Below, one piece after another: positions 43,608 to 52,550 of a stretch of 64,000 nucleotides of DNA. Made by a program: the position numbers and the translations under genes. The notes below the pieces were generated by a model. That model made no database searches and was not told the origin of the DNA. It was given only the letters and a program-made list of their open reading frames with translations. The stretch is taken from positions 62,001-126,000 of the forward strand of contig JBNKKR010000003.1 of NCBI GenBank assembly GCA_050291935.1, given 5' to 3'. This DNA is from Desulfocapsa sp050291935. GTDB lineage: Bacteria > Desulfobacterota > Desulfobulbia > Desulfobulbales > Desulfocapsaceae. Each line of letters begins with the position of its first letter. Position 1 is the stretch's first letter.

Positions 43608-44477
43608 ATGAAACGTTTAGCAATGACTTTACTTGCCCTCGTAGCACTCACTGCCATGAGTGTTTCGTCTGCCTTTGCAGACAAGGATTGGCCCACCGAA
43701 ATCACCTACGGTGTGATTCCCGTAGCCTCTTCCAGAAACATGTCGGACAGTTTTGGCGGTCTGGTGAGTCATCTTGAAAAAGAGCTTGGCATTAAAGTAA
43801 AGTTACAGGTCGCTGGTGATTACGCAGGTGTTATTACCGGGATGCAGCATGGGCATATTGACCTTGCCTACCTTGGGCCAAAATCGTATTGCGAGGCCGC
43901 CAAAAGAGCCAATGCAGAGGCCGTTGTGGTCGAAGTTGGACAGAGTGGCATTGCCGGATACCATGGCTATATTATCACGAAGGCAGGATCAGGTCTTAAA
44001 ACCTTAAAAGACCTTCAAGGGAAAAAATGGGCATTTACTGACCCTCACTCCACTTCCGGAACGCTGGTGCCCACCGTTTATTTCAACAAAATCGATGTTG
44101 ATCCGCAAAGTTATTTTGGCAAAGTAGTATACTCCGGTAGCCATGAAGCATCCATTCTCGCTGTAAAAGCAGGAAAAGTTGACGGCGCTTCAACAAATGA
44201 TCTTGATTTTGACCGCGGCCTTGGCACTCACTGGAACAAGGATGATTTCAATATCATCTGGACATCTGATCTTATCCCGGGATCTCCCATGGCAGTTCGC
44301 AAAGATTTGCCGGCTTCCTTAAAAGAGGCTATCCAAAAGGCCTTTGTTTCCTACACCGACAAAGATGGCCTGGAAAAACTGAAAATTTCCGGTTACCAGA
44401 TGGCCAACGACAAAATGTACGATGGCATCAGACAACTTATTGCTGCCAAAAAAGCATTAAAGGTTGCCAAAAAGTAG
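43608..44477 (+). CDS. phnD: Phosphonate-binding periplasmic protein
   Basis: The 289-aa lipid-free SBP has a signal peptide (LALVALTAMSVSSAFA, cleavage before DKDW) and PhnD features: ITYGVIPVASSRNM, DLAYLGPKSYCEAA, AFTDPHSTSGTLVP and SGSHEASILAVKAGKVDGA. The STSG loop is expected to bind the phosphonate. AAGGAG lies upstream of the ATG. A long stem after the stop separates it from phnE. Confidence 0.95.
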   Translation: MKRLAMTLLALVALTAMSVSSAFADKDWPTEITYGVIPVASSRNMSDSFGGLVSHLEKELGIKVKLQVAGDYAGVITGMQHGHIDLAYLGPKSYCEAAKRANAEAVVVEVGQSGIAGYHGYIITKAGSGLKTLKDLQGKKWAFTDPHSTSGTLVPTVYFNKIDVDPQSYFGKVVYSGSHEASILAVKAGKVDGASTNDLDFDRGLGTHWNKDDFNIIWTSDLIPGSPMAVRKDLPASLKEAIQKAFVSYTDKDGLEKLKISGYQMANDKMYDGIRQLIAAKKALKVAKK

Positions 44478-44496
44478 CCCGCACAGATCCTCTTGA

Positions 44497-44528
44497 TATG
44501 CGCTAAGAAAGCAATTTCTTAGCGCATA
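44497..44528 (+). terminator. Intercistronic hairpin between phnD and phnE
   Basis: TATGCGCTAAGAAA (44497-44510) and TTTCTTAGCGCATA (44515-44528) form a perfect 14-bp stem with a GCAA tetraloop. No T-run follows, so it is more likely an mRNA stabiliser or partial attenuator that raises phnD over downstream genes than a full terminator. Confidence 0.7.
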
Positions 44529-44567
44529 CACCATATTCCTTTCAATTAGACCCCAAAAAACGAGATA

Positions 44568-45440
44568 ATGACAACAGCGCAGATATCCCCAGCTTTTTTA
44601 CAAAAAGAAGTTTCTCCATTTCGCCGGCAGACTGTCACTATCTTCCTTGTCCTTTGTTTGGTCTATGCGACAAGTTGGCTTGACACGGAAATGAGTGTTG
44701 GCAGCCTCATCGATGGCGGGGGATTTATGAAATCCTATATCGTCGGTAACCCTGAAATTGCAGGATCCAGCTTTTTTCCACCATCTTTTATTGTCAATGA
44801 TGTTCTGGAATATAGTAAGGCGATGTACGAAACCATTGAAATGGCGGTGGTAGCCCTTTTTCTCTCCATTGTGGTGGGTTTTCCACTCTCACTTCTGGCA
44901 TCACGAAATATTTTAAAGATACTTATCCCCGGAAGATCACTTTTTGCTAAAACCACACGCCGCAGTATCTATCTTGTGGCGATGCTGATCGCCAATATCT
45001 TTCGTTCCATAAATGAAATCGTTTGGGCCTTGCTCTTTGTTTCGGCGGTGGGGCTGGGCCCCATGGCTGGAATTTTGGCACTTGCGGTACATACTTCCGG
45101 GGTGCTGTGCAAGCTTTTGGCCGAAGGGAACGAGGCCATTGACCCTGGCCCGGTAAAGGCGCTGACCGCCACAGGCGCCAGTTTTCCAAAAATTATTGTC
45201 TATGCGGTTTTGCCCCAAACAATGCCGCACTTTATATCCATGGTGCTTTACCGCTTTGAATCGGACGTGCGTAGTGCCTCCATCCTGGGATTTGTGGGAG
45301 CCGGTGGAATTGGTTTTTATCTTTTTGATAAAGTTCGAGCCTTTGAAAACGCGGATGTCACAACGATTATCCTCATTATAGTAATAACAGTTTGGTTTAT
45401 AGACAAATTAAGTGCAACCGTTAGGAAAAAATTTATTTGA
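44568..45440 (+). CDS. phnE: Phosphonate ABC importer, permease
   Basis: The 290-aa inner-membrane protein has about six helices and the PhnE motif ETIEMAVVALFLSIVVGFPLSLLA, an EAA loop (NEAIDPGPVKALTATGASFP) for contact with PhnC, and a GFVGAGGIGFYLFDKV signature. It is a single PhnE gene, unlike loci with a split permease. Follows the phnD hairpin and ends 2 bp before phnG. Confidence 0.95.
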   Translation: MTTAQISPAFLQKEVSPFRRQTVTIFLVLCLVYATSWLDTEMSVGSLIDGGGFMKSYIVGNPEIAGSSFFPPSFIVNDVLEYSKAMYETIEMAVVALFLSIVVGFPLSLLASRNILKILIPGRSLFAKTTRRSIYLVAMLIANIFRSINEIVWALLFVSAVGLGPMAGILALAVHTSGVLCKLLAEGNEAIDPGPVKALTATGASFPKIIVYAVLPQTMPHFISMVLYRFESDVRSASILGFVGAGGIGFYLFDKVRAFENADVTTIILIIVITVWFIDKLSATVRKKFI

Positions 45441-45442
45441 TC

Positions 45443-45868
45443 ATGAAGAGTACAATCTCAAGAGAAGAGCTGAATTTTTATCTCCAGCAAGTCGATCCCG
45501 AGCTCCTTTTTTCTGTAAAAGAGAAAATAGAATTCAACGCGAATGTAAAGGTGGTTCAAGAACCATTGGAAGAAACTGTGATGCTTCCAGTAACCGATCC
45601 GGTTAGCAAAGGATCTTTTTACAGTGCCGAGGTTATGGTCACTTCTGCCATTGTCAGGGTCAATGAAACATCGGGATGGTCGATGGTTTTGGATGCAAAC
45701 AAAAAACTTGCGCTCCATATCGCAATTTTGGATGGAGCCCACGCTGCAGGTATTGAAACGGTGGCCATTACAGAACTTATCCTGGCAGGAAAAGAATCCC
45801 ACTCTCTTAGAAACAAAAAGATCAGCGAACAGGTTGCCGCCACCCATGTCTCTTTTGATCTGATGTAA
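45443..45868 (+). CDS. phnG: C-P lyase core subunit PhnG
   Basis: The 141-aa subunit of the PhnGHIJ core is needed with PhnI for 5-triphosphoribosyl phosphonate formation. Seen: MLPVTDPVSKGSFYSAEVMV and a later DGAHAAGIETVAITELIL, as in PhnG. I start at ATG 45443; a TTG 6 bp upstream would overlap phnE. Contains the operon's conserved gene order G-H-I-J. Confidence 0.9.
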   Translation: MKSTISREELNFYLQQVDPELLFSVKEKIEFNANVKVVQEPLEETVMLPVTDPVSKGSFYSAEVMVTSAIVRVNETSGWSMVLDANKKLALHIAILDGAHAAGIETVAITELILAGKESHSLRNKKISEQVAATHVSFDLM

Positions 45869-45890
45869 AAAGTAGTTCCACGAGAAATAT

Positions 45891-46421
45891 ATGGACATTG
45901 AAAAACTGAACCGACACAACTTTCGTAGTTGCCTAAATGCCATGGCAAGACCTGGAAGCCTGCACCAACTAATCCCTTTTGAAAACTCATCAATTTTTGC
46001 CGCAGCAGCCCTGCTCCTCTATGCTGAAGTGAGTTTTTTTCAAAATATTCAAAATGATTGGGAGATTATCAAGGCGATTACCAATGCAACAGAAGAATCA
46101 GTGGATAAGGCTGACTATCTCTTTCTTTCATCGCCCGACAAATCCATCCTAAATGATGCGCAAAGTGGTGACCAACAAAATCCTGAACAGAGTGCCACCC
46201 TTATCTGCAGTTGTCCTGGCTTTAACGAAGGAGCACATGTCACAATACAAGGTCCGGGTATAGATGGCTGTCACGAGGTGATCCTTCCCGCAACAGAAGA
46301 TTTCCTTTCAAGTCTAATGAAAAAAAACAAACATTTCCCATTGGGTGTTGACCTGTTTTTTATTGGGGAAGACATGCAAGTCTGTGGAATACCTCGCTCA
46401 ACACAGGTTGAACTATTATGA
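45891..46421 (+). CDS. phnH: C-P lyase core subunit PhnH
   Basis: The 176-aa protein begins with the PhnH text (NFRSCLNAMARPGSLHQL) and ends PLGVDLFFIGEDMQVCGIPR. This PLP-fold-like, non-enzymatic core subunit dimerises within PhnGHIJ. The stop overlaps phnI by 4 bp (ATGA). About 20 residues shorter than E. coli PhnH. Confidence 0.92.
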   Translation: MDIEKLNRHNFRSCLNAMARPGSLHQLIPFENSSIFAAAALLLYAEVSFFQNIQNDWEIIKAITNATEESVDKADYLFLSSPDKSILNDAQSGDQQNPEQSATLICSCPGFNEGAHVTIQGPGIDGCHEVILPATEDFLSSLMKKNKHFPLGVDLFFIGEDMQVCGIPRSTQVELL

Positions 46422-47470
46422 GTTATGTCGCAATCAAGGGAGGCAGTGATGCCATTCGCGCATCCATAGACTACTTTAACCAGACCATTGAGAAGGCAAG
46501 TGAGATCAGTGATGCTGCCCTGTACAAAGGATTGATTTTTGCCTGTGACCGTATAATGGGTGAAGGTGCGCTGTATAGTGAAACAATGGCCGCAGAGGCA
46601 ATGCGTCGTAGCGGAGGCGATTTACTGGAGGCCGCCTTTTACCTTCGAGCTCACCGTTCAACCTGTAAACGCGCAAAAGACGCTTTGCAGCTCAACACCG
46701 AAGATATACGTGTTGTCAGGCGAATTTCTTCCGCCTTCAAAGATATCGAAGGCGGCCAAATTTTAGGCCCTTCCTGCGACTATGTTATCAGGCTTTTCAG
46801 TCACCCGCGAAACCGTGAGAAGATGCAGGATTTGTTACAGGGACCAAAGGGAAATAGGGTTCCCAGTGCACTGAGCAGTCTACGCAAACGTGACCAGGTA
46901 ATCACACTCGCAAGCAAAGAATCCAAACCCTTTGATGTTTCCCGCTCTTTTCCCCTTCCCCCCTATCCCAGAAGCGCCTTAATGCAGGTAATGGCGAGGG
47001 GCGAAACCGGGGCAATGCTTGGCTTTGCCTACACATCCATGCGGGGCTATGGAGACGTGCATCCAACCATCGGAGATCTCCGCATCGGCTATGCCACGGT
47101 CCAATACACCCACCCCTTTACCGGAAAGAGTGTGAGTATTGGCGAAATCAGAGTGACCGCCTGCGAGGCCATCGGCTCATTTAACAAAGATCCAAAAGAC
47201 GGAAAACTGCGCCTTGCCACCGGATTTGGATTTTGTATTGGATGCAATGAGACGAAGGCCATAGCCATGTCCATCCTTGATATGGCCATGCACCACCCCG
47301 GCTATTCGGTGGGAGGTGTCGATATTGCCGCCAATCCTGAAATAATCATTCATCATGTGGATGGAATTGAATCCATGGGATTTGCCAACCATTTCAAACT
47401 GCCCCACTACGTGACCTTCCAGGCGGATTTACAGGTTCTTCAGAAGGCAAAGGAGCAGACAGATGAATGA
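46418..47470 (+). CDS. phnI: C-P lyase core subunit PhnI (phosphonate nucleosidase-type)
   Basis: The 350-aa protein has MSYVAIKGGSDAIRASIDYF, EGALYSETMAAEAMRRSGGD, MLGFAYTSMRGYGDVHPTIGDLR and FCIGCNETKAIAMSILDMAM, all PhnI landmarks. It displaces adenine from ATP with phosphonate, in complex with PhnG, H and L. Overlaps phnH (4 bp) and phnJ (8 bp), so translation is coupled. Confidence 0.95.
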   Translation: MSYVAIKGGSDAIRASIDYFNQTIEKASEISDAALYKGLIFACDRIMGEGALYSETMAAEAMRRSGGDLLEAAFYLRAHRSTCKRAKDALQLNTEDIRVVRRISSAFKDIEGGQILGPSCDYVIRLFSHPRNREKMQDLLQGPKGNRVPSALSSLRKRDQVITLASKESKPFDVSRSFPLPPYPRSALMQVMARGETGAMLGFAYTSMRGYGDVHPTIGDLRIGYATVQYTHPFTGKSVSIGEIRVTACEAIGSFNKDPKDGKLRLATGFGFCIGCNETKAIAMSILDMAMHHPGYSVGGVDIAANPEIIIHHVDGIESMGFANHFKLPHYVTFQADLQVLQKAKEQTDE

Positions 47471-48311
47471 AAAAGGTTTTAGCCAACGATTTGCCTTCTT
47501 AGATGAAGATGCCAAAAAAGAGATCCGCAGGGCCATTCTCAAGGCTGTGGCCATCCCTGGCTACATAGTCCCTTTTGCCTCAAGGGAGATGCCGGTGGCA
47601 AGAGGCTGGGGAACGGGTGGGCTGCAAATAACACTTTCTATTATCAAAGAAGAAGATAATCTCAAGGTCATCGATCAGGGCTGCGATGGATCGATCAATG
47701 CAGTCAATATCCGTGAGTTTATTCATTTTGTCACAGGCGTTGCCAAAACAAGCGATACGACAGAGGCCTCCATCATCCAAACCAGACACCGCATTCCTGA
47801 GAAACGATTGCGTGAAGACCAGATTCTGGTCTTTCAAGTACCCTATCCCGAAGTGCTCACCACCGTGGAACCGGACACCAGCAGGCAAAAACAGATGCAT
47901 GGAGACACTGATTATTCAAAACTTTGGGTACTTCTCTACGAAGACACTTCTCAGTTTGGCGACAGTAGAATCAGTAACCGCTATCCCGTTCAAATCAATG
48001 ACCACTACGTTATGGACCCGTCACCGATTCCCAAATATGATATTCCGGCAATGGATAACTGTGCTGCACTGCAACTATTTGGGGCTGGTCGGGAAAAACG
48101 AATCTACGCGATTCCTCCATACACAAAGGTAAAACCATTAAAATTTGATGATCGCCCATTCAAAGTAGAAACCTTCGAGAACATCAGTTGCGAGCGTTGT
48201 GGTGCCACAGGTGTCTTCTTTGATGAGATTCGTGTTGGCGATAAAAGACATTTTTATTGTTCAGACTCAGATTTCTGCGACAAAAACTTGGTACAAAACG
48301 ATGCTTCTTGA
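47463..48311 (+). CDS. phnJ: C-P lyase catalytic radical SAM subunit PhnJ
   Basis: The 282-aa enzyme cleaves the carbon-phosphorus bond. The iron-sulfur Cys cluster is intact at the C-terminus: SCERCGATG followed by FYCSDSDFC, the non-canonical radical SAM motif of PhnJ. GWGTGGLQITLS near residue 45 fits the glycyl-radical region. The gene overlaps phnK by 11 bp, so the last four codons are read twice. Confidence 0.96.
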   Translation: MNEKGFSQRFAFLDEDAKKEIRRAILKAVAIPGYIVPFASREMPVARGWGTGGLQITLSIIKEEDNLKVIDQGCDGSINAVNIREFIHFVTGVAKTSDTTEASIIQTRHRIPEKRLREDQILVFQVPYPEVLTTVEPDTSRQKQMHGDTDYSKLWVLLYEDTSQFGDSRISNRYPVQINDHYVMDPSPIPKYDIPAMDNCAALQLFGAGREKRIYAIPPYTKVKPLKFDDRPFKVETFENISCERCGATGVFFDEIRVGDKRHFYCSDSDFCDKNLVQNDAS

Positions 48312-49137
48312 TGTTTGTAATGTGAGCAAGATTTATGGCCATTCCTGCGGTCAATGTCTTGATCTGACGGGAGTTGAACAGGACCGGGCCATCTGCCCCA
48401 GATGCAACTCGGTGGTGGCAATCAACAGAGTGAGTCTCACCTGCAACAAAGGTGAGATCCTTGGGATCGTTGGTGAGTCCGGGAGCGGGAAATCCACACT
48501 CCTGCAACTTATCTATCAAGACAAATCGGTAAGCAGTGGTGAAATCTATTTTGCAGGCATCACTGGTTCAGATGGCAATCTTCTCAATATACTGAATCTT
48601 CCGGTCTCCAGGCGTTCACAACTACGCAATAAGATGATGTCCATGATCTATCAAAGTCCCCGGCTTGGTCTCAACTTTTTATTTTCTGCAGGGGGAAATA
48701 TCGCCGAGCGAATTATTGGATCGGGCGAAAGACGCTATGCGACTATCCGTGACAAGAGCCTTAGCTATTTTGATCGTATTGAGATGGAAAGCAGCCGTAT
48801 CGATAACTATCCCGAGGAATTTTCCGGCGGGCAACAACAACGGATTCAAATCGCCAAAGCACTATCCTCTTCGCCCAAACTCTTACTCCTTGATGAGCCA
48901 ACCACTGGACTTGATGTTTCTGTCCAGGCAAAAATCCTTGATTTAATAAAAGAACTTCAGCAGGAAATGGGATTTTCGATGATCATTGTTTCCCACGATC
49001 TGGGGGTCATCAATCATCTCACCGACATTACCATGGTGATGAAACATGGCAGTTTGGTGGAATACGGTCTCACCGACCAGATCCTTGAAGATCCGCAGCA
49101 CCCATACACCCAACTCCTTGTTTCCAGCATACTATAG
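48301..49137 (+). CDS. phnK: C-P lyase-associated ABC ATPase PhnK with Cys-rich insert
   Basis: The 278-aa ATPase binds the PhnGHIJ core. Walker A GESGSGKST, signature FSGGQQQRIQIAKAL, LLLDEPTTGLDVSVQAK and the PhnK end (LEDPQHPYTQLLVSSIL) are clear. Compared with E. coli PhnK it carries an insert of about 25 aa before the first strand pair, with HSCGQC and CPRC, a possible zinc knuckle (residues about 13-40). I start at ATG 48301, matching the family start LLDVCNVSKIYG. Confidence 0.93.
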   Translation: MLLDVCNVSKIYGHSCGQCLDLTGVEQDRAICPRCNSVVAINRVSLTCNKGEILGIVGESGSGKSTLLQLIYQDKSVSSGEIYFAGITGSDGNLLNILNLPVSRRSQLRNKMMSMIYQSPRLGLNFLFSAGGNIAERIIGSGERRYATIRDKSLSYFDRIEMESSRIDNYPEEFSGGQQQRIQIAKALSSSPKLLLLDEPTTGLDVSVQAKILDLIKELQQEMGFSMIIVSHDLGVINHLTDITMVMKHGSLVEYGLTDQILEDPQHPYTQLLVSSIL

Positions 49138-49145
49138 GATAAAAA

Positions 49146-49910
49146 ATGAGCGCAAACATGCCAACGCCAAACAGTGATCCTCAAGAGAAAAAGCTTGAAG
49201 TACGTAATATTGAGAAAAGTTTCACTTTGCATAACCGGGATGCCTGCAAAGTACATGGTTTTTCCAATGTAAGTTTTTCGGTGGGTAAAGGTGAGCTCCT
49301 TGCCCTTACTGGTCCAAGTGGAGTTGGAAAATCCTCAATTTTAAAAGCCATTTTCAGGACCTATCTTACAAGTTCAGGGAGCATTCTTTTTTATCGTGAT
49401 GGTAAATCGGTGATAGATCTTGCCTCCTGTTCCGAGAGCCAGGTGCTCACCATGCGTAAATACGAGATGGGCTTTGTCACCCAATTTTTAAAGATTCTCC
49501 CTCGCATCTCTGCCATCCAGGCAGTGGCTGCACCGCTTATTGAGCTTGGAGAAGAGGAACAATCTTCTCTCTTTTTGGCCGCCACCCTCCTTGATCAACT
49601 GGGTATTCGCGAAGAACTTTTTCACCTCTCACCCCTCACCTTTTCCGGTGGCGAAAAACAACGGGTAAATATAGCACGAGGAGTTATAGCACCAAAAGAA
49701 CTTCTCTTACTCGATGAACCCACCGCATCACTTGATGAAAAAAGTTCCGACAGTGTCCTTGCCCATCTGCTCAAATTAAAAGAAAAAGGCGTTGCCATGA
49801 TCGGCATTTTCCACGATCCGGCCAAAATTAAAAGGGTGGCAGACAAGCAATATGAAGTGTGCAGACAACAGACAACTGCAGCGAATGCATTTCACCAGGA
49901 GGCCGCCTGA
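49146..49910 (+). CDS. phnL: C-P lyase-associated ABC ATPase PhnL
   Basis: The 254-aa protein has Walker A GPSGVGKSS, FVTQFLKILPRISAIQAVAAPL, signature FSGGEKQRVNIARG and LLLLDEPTASLDEKS. PhnL associates with PhnK and the core and is needed for triphosphoribosyl phosphonate formation. The stop shares bases with the phnM start (TGATG). N-terminus is about 15 residues longer than E. coli PhnL. Confidence 0.95.
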   Translation: MSANMPTPNSDPQEKKLEVRNIEKSFTLHNRDACKVHGFSNVSFSVGKGELLALTGPSGVGKSSILKAIFRTYLTSSGSILFYRDGKSVIDLASCSESQVLTMRKYEMGFVTQFLKILPRISAIQAVAAPLIELGEEEQSSLFLAATLLDQLGIREELFHLSPLTFSGGEKQRVNIARGVIAPKELLLLDEPTASLDEKSSDSVLAHLLKLKEKGVAMIGIFHDPAKIKRVADKQYEVCRQQTTAANAFHQEAA

Positions 49911-51067
49911 TGCAACGACTTGTACTGCGCTCAAAACGAGTACTTATCAAAGACTCCATTCAACCGGCAGATATTGTAATTAAAAACGGTGAAATCAGTG
50001 AAGTACAGGCCCACAATTCCGACCACCATGCCATGGACTTTGGCAACCGGCTCATCGTTCCCGGTTTTGTTGATCTTCACTCAGATGCCATAGAAAAAGA
50101 AATAGAACCACGACCAGGGGCCCAGTTTCCGGTGGCCTCAGCCCTGGTGGAACTGGATAAAAAATTGACCATGGCAGGAATCACCACCATGTTCCATGCC
50201 ATCGGCTTTAACGATGCGGCAATCACAGGCTACAGGGCCACCAAACTTGCAGCAGCAGTGATCAGAGATATTTATGATGCCAACCAGTCGCGTTTGACTG
50301 TGGACAACTTTGTCCATGCCCGTTTTGAAGTAACCTCATTTGAGTCGGTGGGCACCATTAAGGAGTTGATTGAGCAAAATCTGATCCAGATGCTCTCGGT
50401 TATGGATCATACGCCTGGGCAGGGCCAGTTTAAGTCCATAGAGACATGGAAAGAGTTTCACCTCCCGGTCTATAAGTTATCCGATGCGGATGCCGATGAG
50501 ATCATCCGTCAAAAGCAGAGAGGGCAGGCCAGATCGTTTATGATTGTAGAAGATATTCTCCGCTTTGCCGGTGAGCACAATCTTATCCTTCTTTCCCATG
50601 ACGATGACACTCCTTTAAAGGTAAGCCTGCTCAAAGACATGGGTGTTACCATTTCCGAGTTCCCGCTGGATATTGAAGTGGCCACCTTTGCCAAAGACCA
50701 TGGTGTGGCCACCGGAATGGGCGCACCCAATGTGGTTCGGGGGAAAAGCCAGAGCGGCAACGTCTCGGCAAGGGAACTTATTGCCGAAAACAGATGCGAC
50801 TTTCTCTGCTCCGATTACCACCCAAGTTCCATGCTCCAGGCCCCTTACGCTGCCCATAAAGAGTTGGGCATTCCCATCGAGACCTGTTTTAACATGGTGA
50901 GTAGAACTCCTGCAAAACTGGCAGGCCTAAACGATAGAGGAGAAATTGCTCCTGGGAAAAAAGCCGATATTGTCGTGATCGAAGATAATTCCATTCCAAC
51001 AGTGGTCCTTACGTTAAAAGAAGGAACAGCGGTGTATAATGGCACCGGTTGTCTCTGTGGTGAATAA
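49910..51067 (+). CDS. phnM: Alpha-D-ribose 1-methylphosphonate 5-triphosphate diphosphatase
   Basis: The 385-aa amidohydrolase-fold enzyme removes pyrophosphate from the triphosphoribosyl phosphonate. Metal-site motifs are VPGFVDLHSDAIEKEIEPRP, SVMDHTPGQGQF, LLSHDDDT and CSDYHPSSML. ATG 49910 has a strong AGGAGG; an earlier in-frame start at 49859 lies inside phnL. Length matches family. Confidence 0.95.
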   Translation: MQRLVLRSKRVLIKDSIQPADIVIKNGEISEVQAHNSDHHAMDFGNRLIVPGFVDLHSDAIEKEIEPRPGAQFPVASALVELDKKLTMAGITTMFHAIGFNDAAITGYRATKLAAAVIRDIYDANQSRLTVDNFVHARFEVTSFESVGTIKELIEQNLIQMLSVMDHTPGQGQFKSIETWKEFHLPVYKLSDADADEIIRQKQRGQARSFMIVEDILRFAGEHNLILLSHDDDTPLKVSLLKDMGVTISEFPLDIEVATFAKDHGVATGMGAPNVVRGKSQSGNVSARELIAENRCDFLCSDYHPSSMLQAPYAAHKELGIPIETCFNMVSRTPAKLAGLNDRGEIAPGKKADIVVIEDNSIPTVVLTLKEGTAVYNGTGCLCGE

Positions 51068-51069
51068 CA

Positions 51070-51249
51070 ATGGTATATATTGAAGCCCACGGACAGGAAC
51101 CCGAGACCAACCTCAGCTCCTACCCCCTTATTTCCAAAAAGGCACGGGTCCTTAATTCTAAACTTGGCAGGTACACTGAAATTCGCCCCTATGTGGAATG
51201 TATCGAATCAAGTGTGGCAAATAAGGTAACAAGGTTTTGCAAGCTTTGA
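51070..51249 (+). pseudogene. Truncated hexapeptide-repeat transferase of the phn operon
   Basis: This 59-codon frame (YPLISKKARVLNSKLGRYTE, later VANKVTRFCKL) matches the N-terminus of the phosphonate-operon hexapeptide acetyltransferase-like family (LGRYTEI is typical), but stops after what should be the first coils, then runs into phnN. Its last 13 bp overlap the phnN start, so the deletion joined the two genes. Confidence 0.7.
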
Positions 51250-51788
51250 AAATTGTACTTATCACAGGGCCCAGTGGTGCAGGAAAAGATAGTTTGCTCA
51301 AAATGGCAGGTAAGCATTTTAAAGATGACAAGCAGGTATATTTTGCCAAACGCTATATAACAAGATCACCTGACAGTAATGAACAAAACTATTATTTGGA
51401 TAAAAAAGGCTTTTCTCTATTGCAAGAGCATGATTTTTTTATTTCTTCCTGGCAGGCACACGGTAACTCCTATGGAATTGGTCGTAGCGAGTTTTCGAAA
51501 ATTTGCGGAAACTCCCTGGTCATTATCTCTATTTCGAGAACCAAAATAGCCGATTTTGAAAACCTGTTTCCCGACGTGACAACCCTGTGCATACAAGTGG
51601 AAGAAAGTGTCCTCAAAAATCGATTAGTAACAAGGGGAAGAGAGGATAGCTCTGCCATCGAAAGCCGTCTCAGGAGATACGCAATTCCCTTTTCCGCCAG
51701 AAAGCTGCTGATGTTTGACAATTCAGCATCTATTGAACACAGTGGGGAGCAGTTTATTAGCCTGCTCAGCTCAATACTAACAGGATAG
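51237..51788 (+). CDS. phnN: Ribose 1,5-bisphosphate phosphokinase
   Basis: The 183-aa guanylate-kinase-like enzyme makes PRPP from ribose 1,5-bisphosphate at the end of the C-P lyase pathway. Walker A GPSGAGKDS, RYITRSPDS and SWQAHGNSYGI are PhnN hallmarks. It starts at TTG 51237, inside the 3' end of the broken transferase, with no good ribosome-binding site, suggesting translational coupling. Confidence 0.93.
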   Translation: MQALKIVLITGPSGAGKDSLLKMAGKHFKDDKQVYFAKRYITRSPDSNEQNYYLDKKGFSLLQEHDFFISSWQAHGNSYGIGRSEFSKICGNSLVIISISRTKIADFENLFPDVTTLCIQVEESVLKNRLVTRGREDSSAIESRLRRYAIPFSARKLLMFDNSASIEHSGEQFISLLSSILTG

Positions 51789-51792
51789 CACC

Positions 51793-52488
51793 ATGCGATA
51801 CGGTCTCTACTTTTCCCCAGCCCCTTCTTCCACCCTTTGGGAAATTGGTTGCAAATGGCTTGGTCGTGATGCACAAAGCCTGCGGAAATACATACAACCA
51901 GAAGTTGCAGGGATCTCCCCGGCAGAGCTCTTTCAACTTACCAACAATCCAAGAAGATACGGTCTTCATGGGACCCTGAAGGCCCCTTTTCGGATGCAAC
52001 AAACACAGAGTGTTCAGGATCTCATTAAGGCCGTCAGAATTTTTTGTTTAGCCCGTAAAACATGTGTAACTCCCCCCCTTGCACTCCACGTAATAGACAA
52101 CTTTTTCTGTTTATCCCCCCAGCAGCCGTCATCACAACTCAACACTCTGGCGGCGGACTGTGTTCACCAATTTATGCCATTTCAGGCCCCAGCCACTCAA
52201 GATGAACTCATTAGAAGACGGACAGCAGGGCTAAGCAGCCAGGAAGAACAAAATCTTATCAGATGGGGATATCCGTATGTTATGGAGCAGTTTCGTTTTC
52301 ACCTGACTCTTAGCAACAAAGTAGTTGACGCAAACAAAAGGAATTTACTGCAAAGCAGCCTAATGGAACTATTTGCGGGAGTACTAGGAAAGCCACTTAT
52401 TATCGACGCCATTTCAATATTTGTTGAGCCTGCACCTGGAGACGATTTTTATCTCCTTGGTCGCTACCCTTTTGGTCAGGCGGGTTAA
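51793..52488 (+). CDS. DUF1045 2H-phosphoesterase-like phosphonate protein
   Basis: The 231-aa protein is the phn-operon DUF1045 family (RYGLYFSPAPSSTLW). Two His-x-Thr motifs (GLHGTLKAPF and RFHLTLS) define the 2H phosphoesterase fold. No phnP is present, so it may open the ribose 1,2-cyclic phosphate made by PhnJ, or act on a related cyclic phosphate. That role is inference. Four bp downstream of phnN; last gene of the operon. Confidence 0.88.
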   Translation: MRYGLYFSPAPSSTLWEIGCKWLGRDAQSLRKYIQPEVAGISPAELFQLTNNPRRYGLHGTLKAPFRMQQTQSVQDLIKAVRIFCLARKTCVTPPLALHVIDNFFCLSPQQPSSQLNTLAADCVHQFMPFQAPATQDELIRRRTAGLSSQEEQNLIRWGYPYVMEQFRFHLTLSNKVVDANKRNLLQSSLMELFAGVLGKPLIIDAISIFVEPAPGDDFYLLGRYPFGQAG

Positions 52489-52515
52489 TAATTAACAAAA
52501 ATTTTCTGCGTACCC

Positions 52516-52550
52516 AAAAAAGAATATTTGACAAAAAAATAATTTATTGT
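52516..52550. repeat. 35-bp flanking direct repeat, left copy
   Basis: It shares AGAATATTTGACAAAAAAA and TAATTT.TTGT with 54237-54271 (one indel, one substitution). It overlaps the 3' end of the DUF4143 gene and lies just after the phn operon. The two copies bracket 1.7 kb containing that gene and a transposase remnant. Confidence 0.75.
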
